A stretch of 64,000 nt of DNA from Bradyrhizobium tropiciagri (GTDB taxonomy: Bacteria; Pseudomonadota; Alphaproteobacteria; Rhizobiales; Xanthobacteraceae), in contig NZ_LFLZ01000005.1 in the NCBI RefSeq assembly GCF_001189845.1, positions 185,917 to 249,916 of the forward strand. The letters run 5' to 3'. Shown here one piece after another: positions 9,377-20,227 of the stretch. The notes beneath the pieces were generated by a model. It was not told the origin of the DNA, searched no databases, and saw only the letters and a list, made by a program, of their open reading frames with translations. How positions within the stretch are numbered: position 1 is the first letter of the stretch; each line of letters starts with the position of its first letter. The position numbers were made by a program, and so were the translations under genes.

Positions 9377-10279
9377 ATGGACCGTCTGCGCGCTTTTGAG
9401 GTGTTTGCCGCTGTGGTTGGCCAAGGCTCTTTCACCCGCGCCGCGGACAAGCTGGAGACCTCGCCGGCCAATGTGACCCGCTACGTCAACGAACTGGAGG
9501 AGATGCTCGGGGCGCGCCTGCTCAACCGGACTTCGCGGCGCCTGTCGATGACCGAGACCGGCAAGACGCTGTATGACCGCGCCCTCTCGATCCTGGAGGA
9601 AGTTGCAGAGGCGGAGGCGATCGCGTCCTCGACCGCGATGCAGCCGCGCGGCCGTCTGCGGATCAACGCACCGCTGAGCTTCGGCATTCTTCATCTCGCG
9701 CCGCTGTGGCCACGTTTCATGGCGCGCTATCCGGACATCGAACTCGACATCAGCCTGGTCGATCGGCTCGTCGACCTCGTCGACGAGGGCTTCGATCTGG
9801 CGGTGCGGATCTCGCGGGGAGGATCGCCGAGCTTGATCAGCCGCAAGCTCGCGGCGATTCATCACTTCGTCTGTGCGTCACCGGATTACGTCGCGCGACA
9901 CGGCGCGCCGCAGACCCCGGATGACATCAGGAACCACGCCTGCATTGCCTACGCCTATTCCGCCTCGGCCGAGGAGTGGCGGTTGCTCGACAGAGACGAC
10001 AAGCTTCACACGGTGCCGGTATCCAACATCTTCCATACCAACAACGGCGAAACGGCTTGTGCGGCAGCGACGGCCGGATTCGGATTGATTCTGCAGCCGA
10101 CGTTCCTGATCGGCGAGCTGCTGCGGCAGGGCCGGTTGGTCCGCCTACTGCCGGACTATCACACACCCGAGATCGATGTGCTGGCCGTCTATCCGAGCCG
10201 CCGCCATGTCAGCGCAAAGGTACGGGTGATGGTGGACTTTCTGGTCGAGGCATTCCGGGGCAAGCCGCCGTGGGATTGA
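9377..10279 (+). CDS. LysR family transcriptional regulator
   Basis: 300 residues. The N-terminal winged helix-turn-helix (FEVFAAVVGQGSFTRAADKL, then SPANVTRYVNELE) is followed by RLLNRTSRRLSMTETG, both diagnostic of LysR regulators. The effector-binding domain begins near RGRLRINAPLSFG. ATG 9377 is preceded by GAGGGAG at good spacing, so I prefer it to ATG 9362. Divergent orientation from the SDR/GS-HQR pair points to those genes as its targets, the usual LysR arrangement. Confidence 0.93.
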   Translation: MDRLRAFEVFAAVVGQGSFTRAADKLETSPANVTRYVNELEEMLGARLLNRTSRRLSMTETGKTLYDRALSILEEVAEAEAIASSTAMQPRGRLRINAPLSFGILHLAPLWPRFMARYPDIELDISLVDRLVDLVDEGFDLAVRISRGGSPSLISRKLAAIHHFVCASPDYVARHGAPQTPDDIRNHACIAYAYSASAEEWRLLDRDDKLHTVPVSNIFHTNNGETACAAATAGFGLILQPTFLIGELLRQGRLVRLLPDYHTPEIDVLAVYPSRRHVSAKVRVMVDFLVEAFRGKPPWD

Positions 10280-10480
10280 CGGTCAAGCGGGACATCACGA
10301 CAAACCGACCCTTGGCTGACGGCCCGGCTGCACCGTCACAATCGGGCTGAAGGCGGCCGCGACCCGTAAAAACCCTGCTTGCGCCGGCCGGAGCGTTGGG
10401 AAAAAGTAAGGTTTTTAGCCTATAGGCGGCAGAATGTTTTGTTCATTTTGTCCGGCCTTTGAACCGGCGGGTCGTTTCTC

Positions 10481-11281
10481 ATGTCGAGTGAGATTTCAAA
10501 CGCCGTCTTTTGCGCGGCGGTCATTCTGGGGGTCGTCTACGGCAGTCGTATCCTGGAGAAGACGTGGCCCATTGCGCCTGTTTCCAGCGACGAGTTTCGT
10601 GCCGATTGGCTGGCGGTCATCGTGAGCGTCGGGTTGGAGCACCTGTTCGCCCCGCTTGCTGCGATCAGCGCGGGTGCGATTGCAAGCTATGCCGGACTTG
10701 GCTGGATCAAGCTGCCGACCGAAGGTTACTGGTGGTTCGTCTCGTTCGCGATCGTCGTGGTGGCGCTCGATCTCTACAAATACACATTCCATCGACTGCA
10801 GCATGCGGTCCCCTTCCTTTGGGCCATGCACTCGTTTCACCACAGCGCAAACGGAATTACGTTCATCACCGGCGGCCGGCATTTCTGGCTGGAAAGGGTC
10901 CTGTCCGACGCCTTTCTTCCGATCATGGCGATCCTGTTTCGGATCCCGCCGGACATGGCGATCGCTGCGGCATTCATCTTCTTCGTGCCCGATGCTTGCG
11001 CGCATCTCAACGTTCGCATTCCGCTCGGCCGTTTCGTGACATGGATCAACAATCCGCAATGGCATCGGATCCATCATTCGGTCCAGATCGAGCATCGTGA
11101 CAAGAACTTTGCCGCCTTCTTCCCGCTCCTGGACATCCTGTTTGGCACGGCGTGGATGCCGAAGCCGGACGAGTATCCTGCAACTGGCCTAGTGCCTCCT
11201 GAGCGGGTGGACATCATCAACAGCGTGATCTGGCCGATCCGGCATCTTCGGCGTGTGGAGTCTAGGAATGAACTGGGTTAA
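10481..11281 (+). CDS. Sterol desaturase / fatty acid hydroxylase superfamily membrane protein
   Basis: 266 residues with several hydrophobic segments. It has the three histidine clusters of the di-iron membrane hydroxylase family: HRLQH (104-108), HSFHH (117-121) and HRIHH (195-199), the last followed by a QIEHRDKNFA segment. These ligands bind a non-haem di-iron centre that hydroxylates or desaturates lipid substrates in the inner membrane. The specific lipid is unknown. Its 3' end overlaps the start of a small membrane protein gene, implying translational coupling. Confidence 0.88.
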   Translation: MSSEISNAVFCAAVILGVVYGSRILEKTWPIAPVSSDEFRADWLAVIVSVGLEHLFAPLAAISAGAIASYAGLGWIKLPTEGYWWFVSFAIVVVALDLYKYTFHRLQHAVPFLWAMHSFHHSANGITFITGGRHFWLERVLSDAFLPIMAILFRIPPDMAIAAAFIFFVPDACAHLNVRIPLGRFVTWINNPQWHRIHHSVQIEHRDKNFAAFFPLLDILFGTAWMPKPDEYPATGLVPPERVDIINSVIWPIRHLRRVESRNELG

Positions 11282-11552
11282 GGGTTTCTTGCTGTTGTTC
11301 ACCTTGCTGCTGGGATACGCCGATCTCGAGTCGACCAATGTGATCTTGAATCTCGGGCTGGGCGAGTTGAACCCGTTCATGCACATGGCGCAGACATGGT
11401 TCGGCGTGTGGTGGCTGGTCCCCAAGCTGGGACTTACGTTCGTCCTGACGTGGCTGCTTTGGCGCAGCAACAATGTCTACAACATCGCGCTCGTCGTCGC
11501 CTTCTGTTCAACGCCCGTCTTGAACAACCTCGTGATCATCGCCGGAAACTGA
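11268..11552 (+). CDS. Small membrane protein, DUF5658-like
   Basis: About 94 residues with three hydrophobic segments (GFLLLFTLLLGYADL, WLVPKLGLTFVLTWLLW, IALVVAFCSTPVLNNLVIIA). The signature D-x-x-S-T-N-V-I followed by GLGELNPFMHMA resembles the DUF5658 membrane family. ATG 11268 has GGAG about 10 bases upstream and lies inside the end of the hydroxylase gene. Function unknown; coupling to the hydroxylase suggests a shared membrane-lipid context. Confidence 0.7.
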   Translation: MNWVKGFLLLFTLLLGYADLESTNVILNLGLGELNPFMHMAQTWFGVWWLVPKLGLTFVLTWLLWRSNNVYNIALVVAFCSTPVLNNLVIIAGN

Positions 11553-11584
11553 ACCGGACACGCATTTCGTTGCCGGAACAGGCG

Positions 11585-11608
11585 AAGCGCTCGCTCTGCC
11601 GAGCGCTT
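11585..11608 (+). terminator. Hairpin, probable terminator after the hydroxylase pair
   Basis: Perfect 9-bp arms AAGCGCTCG and CGAGCGCTT with a 6-base loop, followed by a moderately T-rich tail, 33 bases after the DUF5658-like stop. Confidence 0.55.
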
Positions 11609-11821
11609 CTTGCTGCAAGCACGATGCAGGCCGAGCGGCGCGCGCCGACCATCGGTTCGCTCAAGCACCAGCTTTACGACGGCACGATCGACGTGAGGAG
11701 CGAGCGCTCCCCCAGGGGGGCGGGCGCGCAAACTTTCGTTCGAGCGCGCAGAACCTGCCCGTCCTGTCCGGCGACAAACGCTGGAATGACGTGTGATCGC
11801 GTGGCGCGATCGGGAGAATGA

Positions 11822-12202
11822 ATGATGTCAGACAGGTTTGCTCTCGCCTGCATCGCCGCTGGCGCCCTGATGCTGGGGGCCCTGGGGGCAACCGTGCACG
11901 CGCAGACGCCGTCGAGCTGCAAGGAGCCGCGATCGGGCACCAGCCGCGTCCCGATACTGTCGCCGCCGCTCGCCAATGTGGTGACGGGCAAGGGACGGCT
12001 GCAATTCTACTCCGCGCCGAATCTTCACTGCCCGATCAGCGGGGTGTTCGTGATTCCGAATGACGAGCTCGTCGCCTATGCGCAGACCAATGATGGCTGG
12101 TCGTCGGTGATGTATTTCCATCCGGGGACGGGCAACGACGTCTCGGGTTGGGTGAGGTCGGCGAGATTGAAGGCGACCGGGACCGTTGGTCCGAAGCAGT
12201 AG
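11822..12202 (+). CDS. Small exported SH3-like protein
   Basis: 126 residues. The signal peptide (ALACIAAGALMLGALGATVHA) is cleaved near VHAQ, followed by one small domain. The pattern GKGRLQFYSAPNLHCPISGVFVIPNDELVAYAQTNDGWSSVMYF...VSGWVRSARL is that of a bacterial SH3-like fold, with the C-terminal GWV strand. These often bind cell-wall components in the periplasm. ATG 11822 or 11825 follows a GGGAGA site. It has no obvious operon partner. Confidence 0.72.
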   Translation: MMSDRFALACIAAGALMLGALGATVHAQTPSSCKEPRSGTSRVPILSPPLANVVTGKGRLQFYSAPNLHCPISGVFVIPNDELVAYAQTNDGWSSVMYFHPGTGNDVSGWVRSARLKATGTVGPKQ

Positions 12203-12266
12203 CGGCGAACCGGGCGCGCGATCGTGCTCCGGCATGGCATCGCGAGCCGGCCGTGATGGTGCGGCA

Positions 12267-13758
<1,492 letters not shown>

Positions 13759-13762
<4 letters not shown>

Positions 13763-14856
13763 GAGCCGACCTCCTCGGCGAGCCCGGCGAGGGGCAGTTT
13801 CAGCACGCGGCCCGGTCCCTTGGCGATCAGCACGAGGTCGCTGCCGAGCTCGATCGCCGCGACGACGCCGTGGTTGACGCCGTCGACCCGGCTGTGCAGC
13901 GAATAGAGCGGCTTGCCGTCTTCGCCGAGCCGGATGACGAGGCCGTAGGAGCGCGGCGGCGCCCATGGCTTGATGACGCCCATCGTCTTGATGTGCGCGC
14001 CCTGCATCGGCTCCTTGAACGAGAACCCCGAGCGCAGCCGCGGCGCCACCCAATAGGCCGGGTCGATCTCGGCCATCATGCGGCGCCGGTAGGCCGGCTC
14101 GCGCAGCACGAACTCGATCAGCTGGGTGCGTGCGGTGAACGCGGTGAGCCAATAGCCGCCGCCCGCAGCCTTCGACAGCCGCGACGGATAGACCGGCAGG
14201 TGGCCGAGCACGATCTGCGGCGCCTTGCCGTCCGCGACGAGCACGAGACGATGCCGCCAGCTCTCGCTGACCAGCACGCCATCGCCGCGCGCGCAGGCAC
14301 CGAAGGCGTAGCCGAGTTTTGCGGCTAGCGGCTTCACCGATCGGGTCTTGGGATCGAGCCGGAACACACGGCCGCTTCGATTGAGCTCCATCAGGTCGCG
14401 TGCCCAATCGTCGACGCCGCATGTCGTCGAGCCGTCGGTCGCGATCAAGGTCCCGTCACCCGCCGGCGCCAGCGCGTTGATCGCATTGAAGGCTGTGTCG
14501 CTGAATGTCACGCCCGGCTCGCCCGAGGCTGGATTGGCGTAGAGGCGCACCTCGCGGCCACCGAGCGCGACGGCGATGCCGCCGTCGGCGGGTGCGCAGA
14601 GCGCCGAGATCGGCTGCTCGAAGCTGCGCAACCCGATAGCAGTGTTGCCGTCCAGCCGCAGCAGCCGCCGGCCGTCTGCGACATAAAGATTGCGGCCGTC
14701 GGTCGCGAGGTCTTCGGGCGCCTCGCACTCCAGCAAGGTGGTCGCGGCCTCCAGCTTCTGGTTCGGCTTGAGCGCGCCGTCGAACGACGGCACGGTGATG
14801 GTGGCCTCGCCACGGCCGAGAAAGCGATTGGCGAATTCCCTGACGGCCGCGATCAC
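13759..14856 (-). CDS. SMP-30/gluconolactonase/strictosidine-synthase-like beta-propeller protein
   Basis: 365 residues with no signal peptide, so probably cytosolic. Repeated blade-like segments (EDLATDGRNLYVADG, GDGTLIATDGS, GDGVLVSESWRHRL, GGGYWLTAFTA) point to the calcium-dependent six-bladed propeller superfamily that includes gluconolactonases. Start GTG 14856 overlaps the permease stop, and its own stop overlaps the ATPase start, so all three are translationally coupled. Within an importer operon it may hydrolyse a lactone or similar compound that has been taken up (inference). The first 40 residues are not part of the propeller. Confidence 0.75.
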
Positions 14857-16976
14857 GACGCTTTCCCCCAGCGCTTGTCGTACTGCACGAAGTTCGGATC
14901 GGCGTTATCAAGCTTGTAGCGGCCGATCCGGTTGTTCATGATGCCGCCGAGATAGAGATAGCCGCGATGCTCGCGCATCGAGGTGATCATCGGATGGTTC
15001 TCGCCGCGCAGGTCCCAGAATGATTCGAGGATCTTGCCCTGCTCGTTGAACTTGACGACGCAGCCGGTGTTGATGTTCGGGAACAGCCATTCGTCCACCG
15101 GCACGCGCTTGGCCATGCGGCGGCGGAAGCCCGGCATCTTCCACGCGAGGTCGAGCGAGGGGCTGCGCATGCCGACCAGCGCTAGCCAGTAATTGCCGTC
15201 GGAGGCGAGATTGATGTTGTCCGGATAGCCCGGCAGATTGTCCATCACCACCTCGACCTGGCCCTTCTTCGGCCCCGCGAACCACAGCCGCTTGATCGAG
15301 CAGCCGAAGGTTTCGGCGAACAGGATCGATTGGCCGTCGCTGGCGACGCAGATGCCGTTGGGGAATTTGAGGCCGCGCAGCGCGGTATGCGTGGCGCCGG
15401 TCTTGGTGTCGTAGCAGATGATGCGGCCGTTGCCGCGCGCCTCGAGGCCGTCGATCGGCCATTCATCCATCTCGTAGCGCACGGTGGCTTCCGAGAAGAA
15501 GATCAGGCCGTCATCGGTGATGTCGAGATCGTCGGCGAGCCGCAGCCGGCTGTCGTCATTCACCGAATGCATGCTGCGATTGGTCTCGTCGGTCGCCTTC
15601 TCCACGGTGCCATCGGGCTTGATGCGGTAGAGCCCCATGCCGCCGATGCAGACATAGAGATTGTCCTGCCGGTCGAAGGCCATGCCGAGCGGCTGGCCGC
15701 CGATATGGGCGAACACCTCCATCCGCTGATAGTCGGGCGCGAAGAAGCGCATGATGTCGCCATGGCGCGAGCCGGCGTAGAGATTGTTGTTGCGATCGAG
15801 GATCACGTCCTCCGGCGCCTCGATGCGGCCAAGGCCGATCAACTCGACGTCGCGCAATTTGTCGTTCTGCTCGAACGGGCCGCCCTGGCCGATCTCGGTG
15901 GCGGGCGGCGGCGGCAGCGCGTGATAGGTCGGCGCCACATAGACCTTGCTGATGATGCGGGTGCGGTTCTTCTGCCAGCGGATGTCGACCATCGCCGCGA
16001 CCAGCAGGATGCCTGCAAGCGCCATGCGGTTGATGCCGCCGCGCGCGTTCAGGGTGGTCAGGCCGTTGGTGATCAGAAGCACGATCAGCACGCCGACCAG
16101 CGATTTGGCGACCGAGCCCTTGCCGCCGCCGAGCGTGATGCCGCCGAGCACGGTCGCGGTCAGCACGATCACCTCGAGGCCGACGCCGATGTCGCCGCCG
16201 ACGGTGCCGAGGCGGGCCGCAAAGAACAGTGCGGCGATGCTGGTGAGTGCGCCGCTTGCGACATAGCAGAGCGCGATGGTGCGGCGAACCGGTATGCCGG
16301 AATTGTAGGCCGAGCGGCGCGAGCCGCCGATCGCGGTGATGTGCCAGCCCGGGCGCAACCGCGTCATGAAGATATGGCCGAAGATCGCGATCGCGATGTA
16401 GACCAAGGCGACGCTCGGAATGCCGAACACGTCGCCGCCGCCGATGAAATTCCAGGACGGGATGTCGGGAAACGCCGCGGCGATCGAGTTGGAGTAGCGC
16501 TGGATCAACAGATCGAACGCCGAACGGTAGATGATCAGGGTGATCAGCGTGGTGATGAAGGCGCGTAGCCGTAAGTATCCGATCAGGACGCCGTTGACGG
16601 CGCCGAGCAGCGCGCCGCAGGCGAGGGTCGCGACCACCACCGCAGGCACTGGCCAGTTCAGCACGTCGAGCAGATAGAGCGCGCAGAAATCGGTCAGCGC
16701 GAAGATCGAGCCGACCGACAGATCGATGCCGCCGACGATGACGACCAGCGCCATGCCGAGCCCGATGAAGCCGATCTCGCCGGCCTGCCGTGCGGTATCG
16801 GCAAGGCTCGACGGCGACAGGAAATGATCGATGGAGCGGCTGAGCGCGAAGCCGACGATCAGAAGCAGGATCACCGGAATTGCGGTCTCGGTCCAACGCT
16901 TGGACAGGATCTCGCCGAGGAGATGATCCGGCCAGTAGCGGTAACGCAGGCTCGTCAAGGTGTCGCGCATCGGCAC
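14853..16976 (-). CDS. ABC sugar permease fused to a beta-propeller (SMP-30/strictosidine-synthase-like) domain
   Basis: 707 residues. Residues about 30-335 form an RbsC-like permease: multiple membrane helices, GLGMALVVIVGGIDLSVGS, and the conserved loop with GGSRRSAYNSGI and GGITLGGGKGS. From about 365 to the end is a soluble domain with propeller motifs (EAPEDVILDRNNNLYAGSRH, GQPLGMAFDRQDNLYVC, LRGLKFPNGICVASDGQS, LPGYPDNINLASDGNYW). The frame is continuous, so the fusion is real in this sequence. By permease topology the C-terminal domain should face the cytosol. It follows the binding protein by 76 bases containing a strong hairpin and is coupled to the second propeller gene. Confidence 0.85.
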   Translation of the reverse strand: MPMRDTLTSLRYRYWPDHLLGEILSKRWTETAIPVILLLIVGFALSRSIDHFLSPSSLADTARQAGEIGFIGLGMALVVIVGGIDLSVGSIFALTDFCALYLLDVLNWPVPAVVVATLACGALLGAVNGVLIGYLRLRAFITTLITLIIYRSAFDLLIQRYSNSIAAAFPDIPSWNFIGGGDVFGIPSVALVYIAIAIFGHIFMTRLRPGWHITAIGGSRRSAYNSGIPVRRTIALCYVASGALTSIAALFFAARLGTVGGDIGVGLEVIVLTATVLGGITLGGGKGSVAKSLVGVLIVLLITNGLTTLNARGGINRMALAGILLVAAMVDIRWQKNRTRIISKVYVAPTYHALPPPPATEIGQGGPFEQNDKLRDVELIGLGRIEAPEDVILDRNNNLYAGSRHGDIMRFFAPDYQRMEVFAHIGGQPLGMAFDRQDNLYVCIGGMGLYRIKPDGTVEKATDETNRSMHSVNDDSRLRLADDLDITDDGLIFFSEATVRYEMDEWPIDGLEARGNGRIICYDTKTGATHTALRGLKFPNGICVASDGQSILFAETFGCSIKRLWFAGPKKGQVEVVMDNLPGYPDNINLASDGNYWLALVGMRSPSLDLAWKMPGFRRRMAKRVPVDEWLFPNINTGCVVKFNEQGKILESFWDLRGENHPMITSMREHRGYLYLGGIMNNRIGRYKLDNADPNFVQYDKRWGKAS

Positions 16977-17004
16977 TCCAGCAAGGCGTTCGATTTTTCG
17001 GAGA

Positions 17005-17037
17005 TTGAGTCCCGGGCGAGGCGCGCCCGGGACTCAA
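17005..17037 (-). promoter_or_regulatory. Perfect 14-bp hairpin in the operon, after the binding-protein gene
   Basis: Arms TTGAGTCCCGGGCG (17005-17018) and its exact complement (17024-17037) with a 5-base loop. It sits 15 bases past the binding-protein stop and has no U-run after it on the minus strand. This placement is typical of intra-operon stem-loops that protect upstream binding-protein mRNA or partly terminate transcription. Confidence 0.7.
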
Positions 17038-17052
17038 GCGGAGTGGCCGCGG

Positions 17053-18067
17053 CTATTTCTTCAGGTCACTGAGATTCCAGCACGCGGTCTGGCTGTCCGC
17101 GTTCTCCTTGGTGATCGGAATCAGCGTGGTGTATTCCGAACCCTTGATCGAGCCGGCCTTGGCGCCCGACGACAGCAGCCATTTGATGGTGCCGGCCATC
17201 TGCGCGGCCTGGGTCGGCACGTCGTAGCTGAGGTTGAGATCGAAGGCGCCGGACTTCACGAGCTCGCAGGCGCCCTTGCGCTCGCCGCCACCGGAGGCGC
17301 GACGAACACCTTGCCGGTCAGGCCGGCTTCCTTCACCGCGGCCGCGTGCCGATATCCATGCCGTCCCAGAAGCCGACGATGCCGCAGAGATCGGGATTCT
17401 GCTTCAGGACCGTCTGGGTGATCGCCTTGGCCTTGGCCGCGTCCCAATCGGCGGCCTGGCTCGAGACCACCTTGATCTCCGGATGCTTGGCGAGCACGTT
17501 CTCGACGCCCTTGAGCGTGTAGGCGCTGGCGGCCGCCGAGAGCGCGCCCTGCACGACGGCGATCTTGTTCGACTTGCCCTGGCAGGCCTTGACCACGGCT
17601 TCGGTGTCCTTCTCGCCGATCTCGATCCAGTTGGCGCCGACGAAGGCCGAAGAGCGATAGGCCGATCCCATGTTGATCTGGATCACGTAGATGCCTTCGT
17701 TCTCGGCGCGCTGCAGCAGCTTGGCGTAGGTCTGCACGTCCGGATTGTGGATCACCATCACGGCCGGCTTCTCCGAGATCAGCGAGGTCACCGCCTGCGC
17801 GCCGGCATTGGTGTTCCAGTTGGGATCGCGGATCTCGAACTTGACGCCGAACGGCTCGAGCTCCTTCTTCATGCCGGCGTACCAGCCTTCGGTGAGGTCG
17901 AAATTCATGGCGACCGGAACGTAGGCCACCGTCTTGCCGGCGAGCGACTCCTTGAACGGCTTCTGGAACGGCTCGTCCAGGCCCTGCTGGGCCAGAGCCG
18001 GTGCGGCGATGGCCGCGAGGCCGAGCGCTGCGGCGATCACCTTTGCAGTCCTGACAGCGTATTTCAT
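17053..18067 (-). pseudogene. Sugar ABC transporter periplasmic binding protein, two frameshifts
   Basis: ATG 18067 follows AAGGAGGAAGCA. A signal peptide (VIAAALGLAAIAAPALAQ) leads a Peripla_BP_4-type protein (VAYVPVAMNFDLTEGWYAGM, ITQTVLKQNPDLCGIVGFWD). The first frame ends at GTRPR near 17333. The next frame continues AAAVKEAGLTGKVFV; a third carries KSGAFDLNLSYDVPTQAAQ to the stop at 17053. Both breaks fit loss of one base: ACGGCGG reading ACGCGG near 17345, and a G before CGCC near 17300. The repaired product is about 338 residues, normal length. It should deliver an unidentified sugar-like ligand to the two permeases. Confidence 0.85.
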
Positions 18068-18108
18068 TGCTTCCTCCTTGGTCGTGATTGATCGTTCTTC
18101 AGCTTGGT

Positions 18109-19080
18109 TCAGATGTCGCCCTGCTGTGCCGTTTCTTCGTTGCGCGGATTCAGGAATGAATCCGTGATGACGGCGAGCAGCAGCACGACGCCCTTGACGA
18201 GGTTCTGGCCAGCGTAGGAGATGTCCATGATGGTCATGCCGTTCAGCATGGTGCCGATCAGCAGCGTGCCGATGATGACGTTAAGCACGCCGCCGCGGCC
18301 GCCGGACAGGCCGATGCCGCCGAGCACCACGACAAGGATGACGTCGTAGATCAGGGTCGAATTGAAGACGCGGGTCGGCATCGAGTTGACGGACGCCGCC
18401 ATCACCAGGCCCGCAAAGCAGCCGATCAGCGCCGCGACGACATATTGCAGCACGATGATCGGGCGTGACGGGATGCCGGTGACGCGAGCCGCGTAGGGAT
18501 TGTCGCCGATCGCGTAGATATAGGCGCCCCAGCGCGTCTGGCGCAGCAGGAAGGCGACCACCACGCAAGCGATCGCGAACATCACGATCGAGGTCGGGAT
18601 GCCGAGGATGGTGCCTTGTCCGAGCCGCTCGAAGCCCTTCATGCCGTCGCTCCACTGCACGACGTCGAGCTGAAACAGCGCGGCCTGCCCGAGGCCGGCG
18701 AGCAGCAGGCCGGTCGCCAGCGTCGCAAACAGCGAGGGGACCTCGGCATAGGCAATGAGCCAGCCATTGACCAGGCCGAAGGCGATCGTGAGCAGCGCGG
18801 CGGTCAGCAGCGAGGCCGGCAGCGAGTGGCCGTTCTGCACCATCTGCAGCACCAGCCCGGGAGGCACCGCGAGCGCTGCGATCAGCGAGATGTCGATGCC
18901 GCGGCCGATCACGACGATCGCCATGGCGAGCCCGAGGATGCCGAGCACCGCGACGTTCTGCAGCAGCGTCAGCATGTTTTCCGGCGTCAGGAAGCCGCGC
19001 AGGAAAATCGAGAACGCCAGGAACAGCACGGCAAAGACGGCGAAGACGATCTCCTGTTGATTGAATCGCAATCGCTTCAT
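18109..19080 (-). CDS. Ribose-type sugar ABC transporter permease
   Basis: 323 residues with about eight to ten hydrophobic segments and family motifs: LGLAMAIVVIGRGIDIS (the usual GGIDLS place), AIGDNPYAARVTGIP and VVLGGIGLSGGRGGV. It is RbsC-like and would pair with the permease-propeller fusion to form the channel. It lies 20 bases after the TetR gene and 41 bases before the binding-protein gene, all in one operon. Nothing is missing. Confidence 0.92.
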   Translation of the reverse strand: MKRLRFNQQEIVFAVFAVLFLAFSIFLRGFLTPENMLTLLQNVAVLGILGLAMAIVVIGRGIDISLIAALAVPPGLVLQMVQNGHSLPASLLTAALLTIAFGLVNGWLIAYAEVPSLFATLATGLLLAGLGQAALFQLDVVQWSDGMKGFERLGQGTILGIPTSIVMFAIACVVVAFLLRQTRWGAYIYAIGDNPYAARVTGIPSRPIIVLQYVVAALIGCFAGLVMAASVNSMPTRVFNSTLIYDVILVVVLGGIGLSGGRGGVLNVIIGTLLIGTMLNGMTIMDISYAGQNLVKGVVLLLAVITDSFLNPRNEETAQQGDI

Positions 19081-19100
19081 TGCCTCGTCCTTCCCTGCGC

Positions 19101-19808
19101 CTATGGGTGCGCCGTCTGCCTGGATTTGCTGCGCGAGCCGGTCGCGACGCGGCCGGGCCGAGTCTTGCCGGCAACCGCGGCGTCGGCGAACGTGCTGACG
19201 GCGTTGATGTAGGTTTCGATCGAGGTGCCGCGCCGGCGGTATTTCGCGCGTTTGACGTACCAGTCCTGCAGCAGCGGCTTGATCAGCGAGGCGGTCAGCG
19301 TGACCTGATCAATCGCGAATGCGCCGCTGGCGACGCCCTGCTTGAGAACGCCCGCGATGATCTTCTCGGTCATCACCTCCATCTCGATGGCGCGCTGGCG
19401 TTCCGCGGGTGGAAACGACTTCGCTTCCATGAAGCAGAACACGAACCAGGGCTGCATCGCCTCGCTCATGCGAACATGAGTGGCGATGATCCAGTGCAGA
19501 TGCTTGCGCGCATCCTGCTTGACGTCGGCGGGCGGTTGGTTGAGGACCTCCGCCACCGTCTCGGCGACCTCGCCGAGGATCATCGACAGCAGCGTCGGCT
19601 TGCTGTCGAAGTAGGTGTAGAGGCCGCCCATGCTGAGGCCGGAGGCTTCCGCGAGCTGGCGCAGCGTGGTGGCGTGAAAACCGTGCTTGTTGGACAGCGT
19701 CAGCGTCGCGCCGATGATGCGCGTGAGGTTCGGAACGGCGAGATGCGGTTTCTGGACTCGAACGGAATCGCGATGCCGTTCGAGGATGCGTGCGCAAAGC
19801 ACGTCCAT
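19101..19808 (-). CDS. TetR family transcriptional regulator of the importer operon
   Basis: About 235 residues. The N-terminal helix-turn-helix reads ATLTLSNKHGFHATTLRQLA then SGLSMGGLYTYFDSKPTLL, diagnostic of TetR. I chose ATG 19808; the frame is open further upstream, but that extension has no DNA-binding sequence. The ligand-binding domain has no family assignment. It is the first gene of the operon running to 12267, so it probably represses that operon and itself. A near-perfect palindrome lies about 170 bases upstream. Confidence 0.88.
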   Translation of the reverse strand: MDVLCARILERHRDSVRVQKPHLAVPNLTRIIGATLTLSNKHGFHATTLRQLAEASGLSMGGLYTYFDSKPTLLSMILGEVAETVAEVLNQPPADVKQDARKHLHWIIATHVRMSEAMQPWFVFCFMEAKSFPPAERQRAIEMEVMTEKIIAGVLKQGVASGAFAIDQVTLTASLIKPLLQDWYVKRAKYRRRGTSIETYINAVSTFADAAVAGKTRPGRVATGSRSKSRQTAHP

Positions 19809-20227
19809 AGCGAACGCATTCGTCCCCGGCCGCTGACGCGCGAGACCCACGTTGCCTCCCTGGCTATGTCCCCGGACCGTTTCATTTTGTTGCCGGTCCA
19901 GGCTGGGCTTTTGCGCCCTTGCCCTAATTCCTAGCCCACGAACCGGCGTTCGGAAAAGGGGGATGAGCAAATTTTCTGAGAGAGCGCTCGCTCGTTTTTG
20001 GTCACGCCGTGCCGCTCGCCCGGAGCTCGGCGCCACTGCTGCGATGCTCGGGAACTTTTCACGCTGAAAGGTCAGCACAAATTCCGGGCAGGCTGCCGGC
20101 CGGATTGCCGGTTAGACGGCCGTCACATTCCCGATATAAAGAACGCAGGTTCGCTGGCTGGAAGGCTAAACCGTACAGACATCCGGGCCGAATTTCACCC
20201 GCGGTCACTTTGGGCCGAAGCAAGGTT
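19809..20227. other. Divergent promoter region
   Basis: About 420 bases between the TetR operon (minus) and the STN/TonB genes (plus). No coding frame is convincing. The only clear structure is the palindrome at 19978-19993, listed separately. Confidence 0.55.
19978..19993. promoter_or_regulatory. Palindromic candidate operator for TetR
   Basis: GAGAGAGCGCTCGCTC is palindromic at 14 of 16 positions around GAGCGCTC. Length, symmetry and position upstream of the tetR-like gene fit a TetR-family operator. Not verified by any comparison. Confidence 0.4.
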
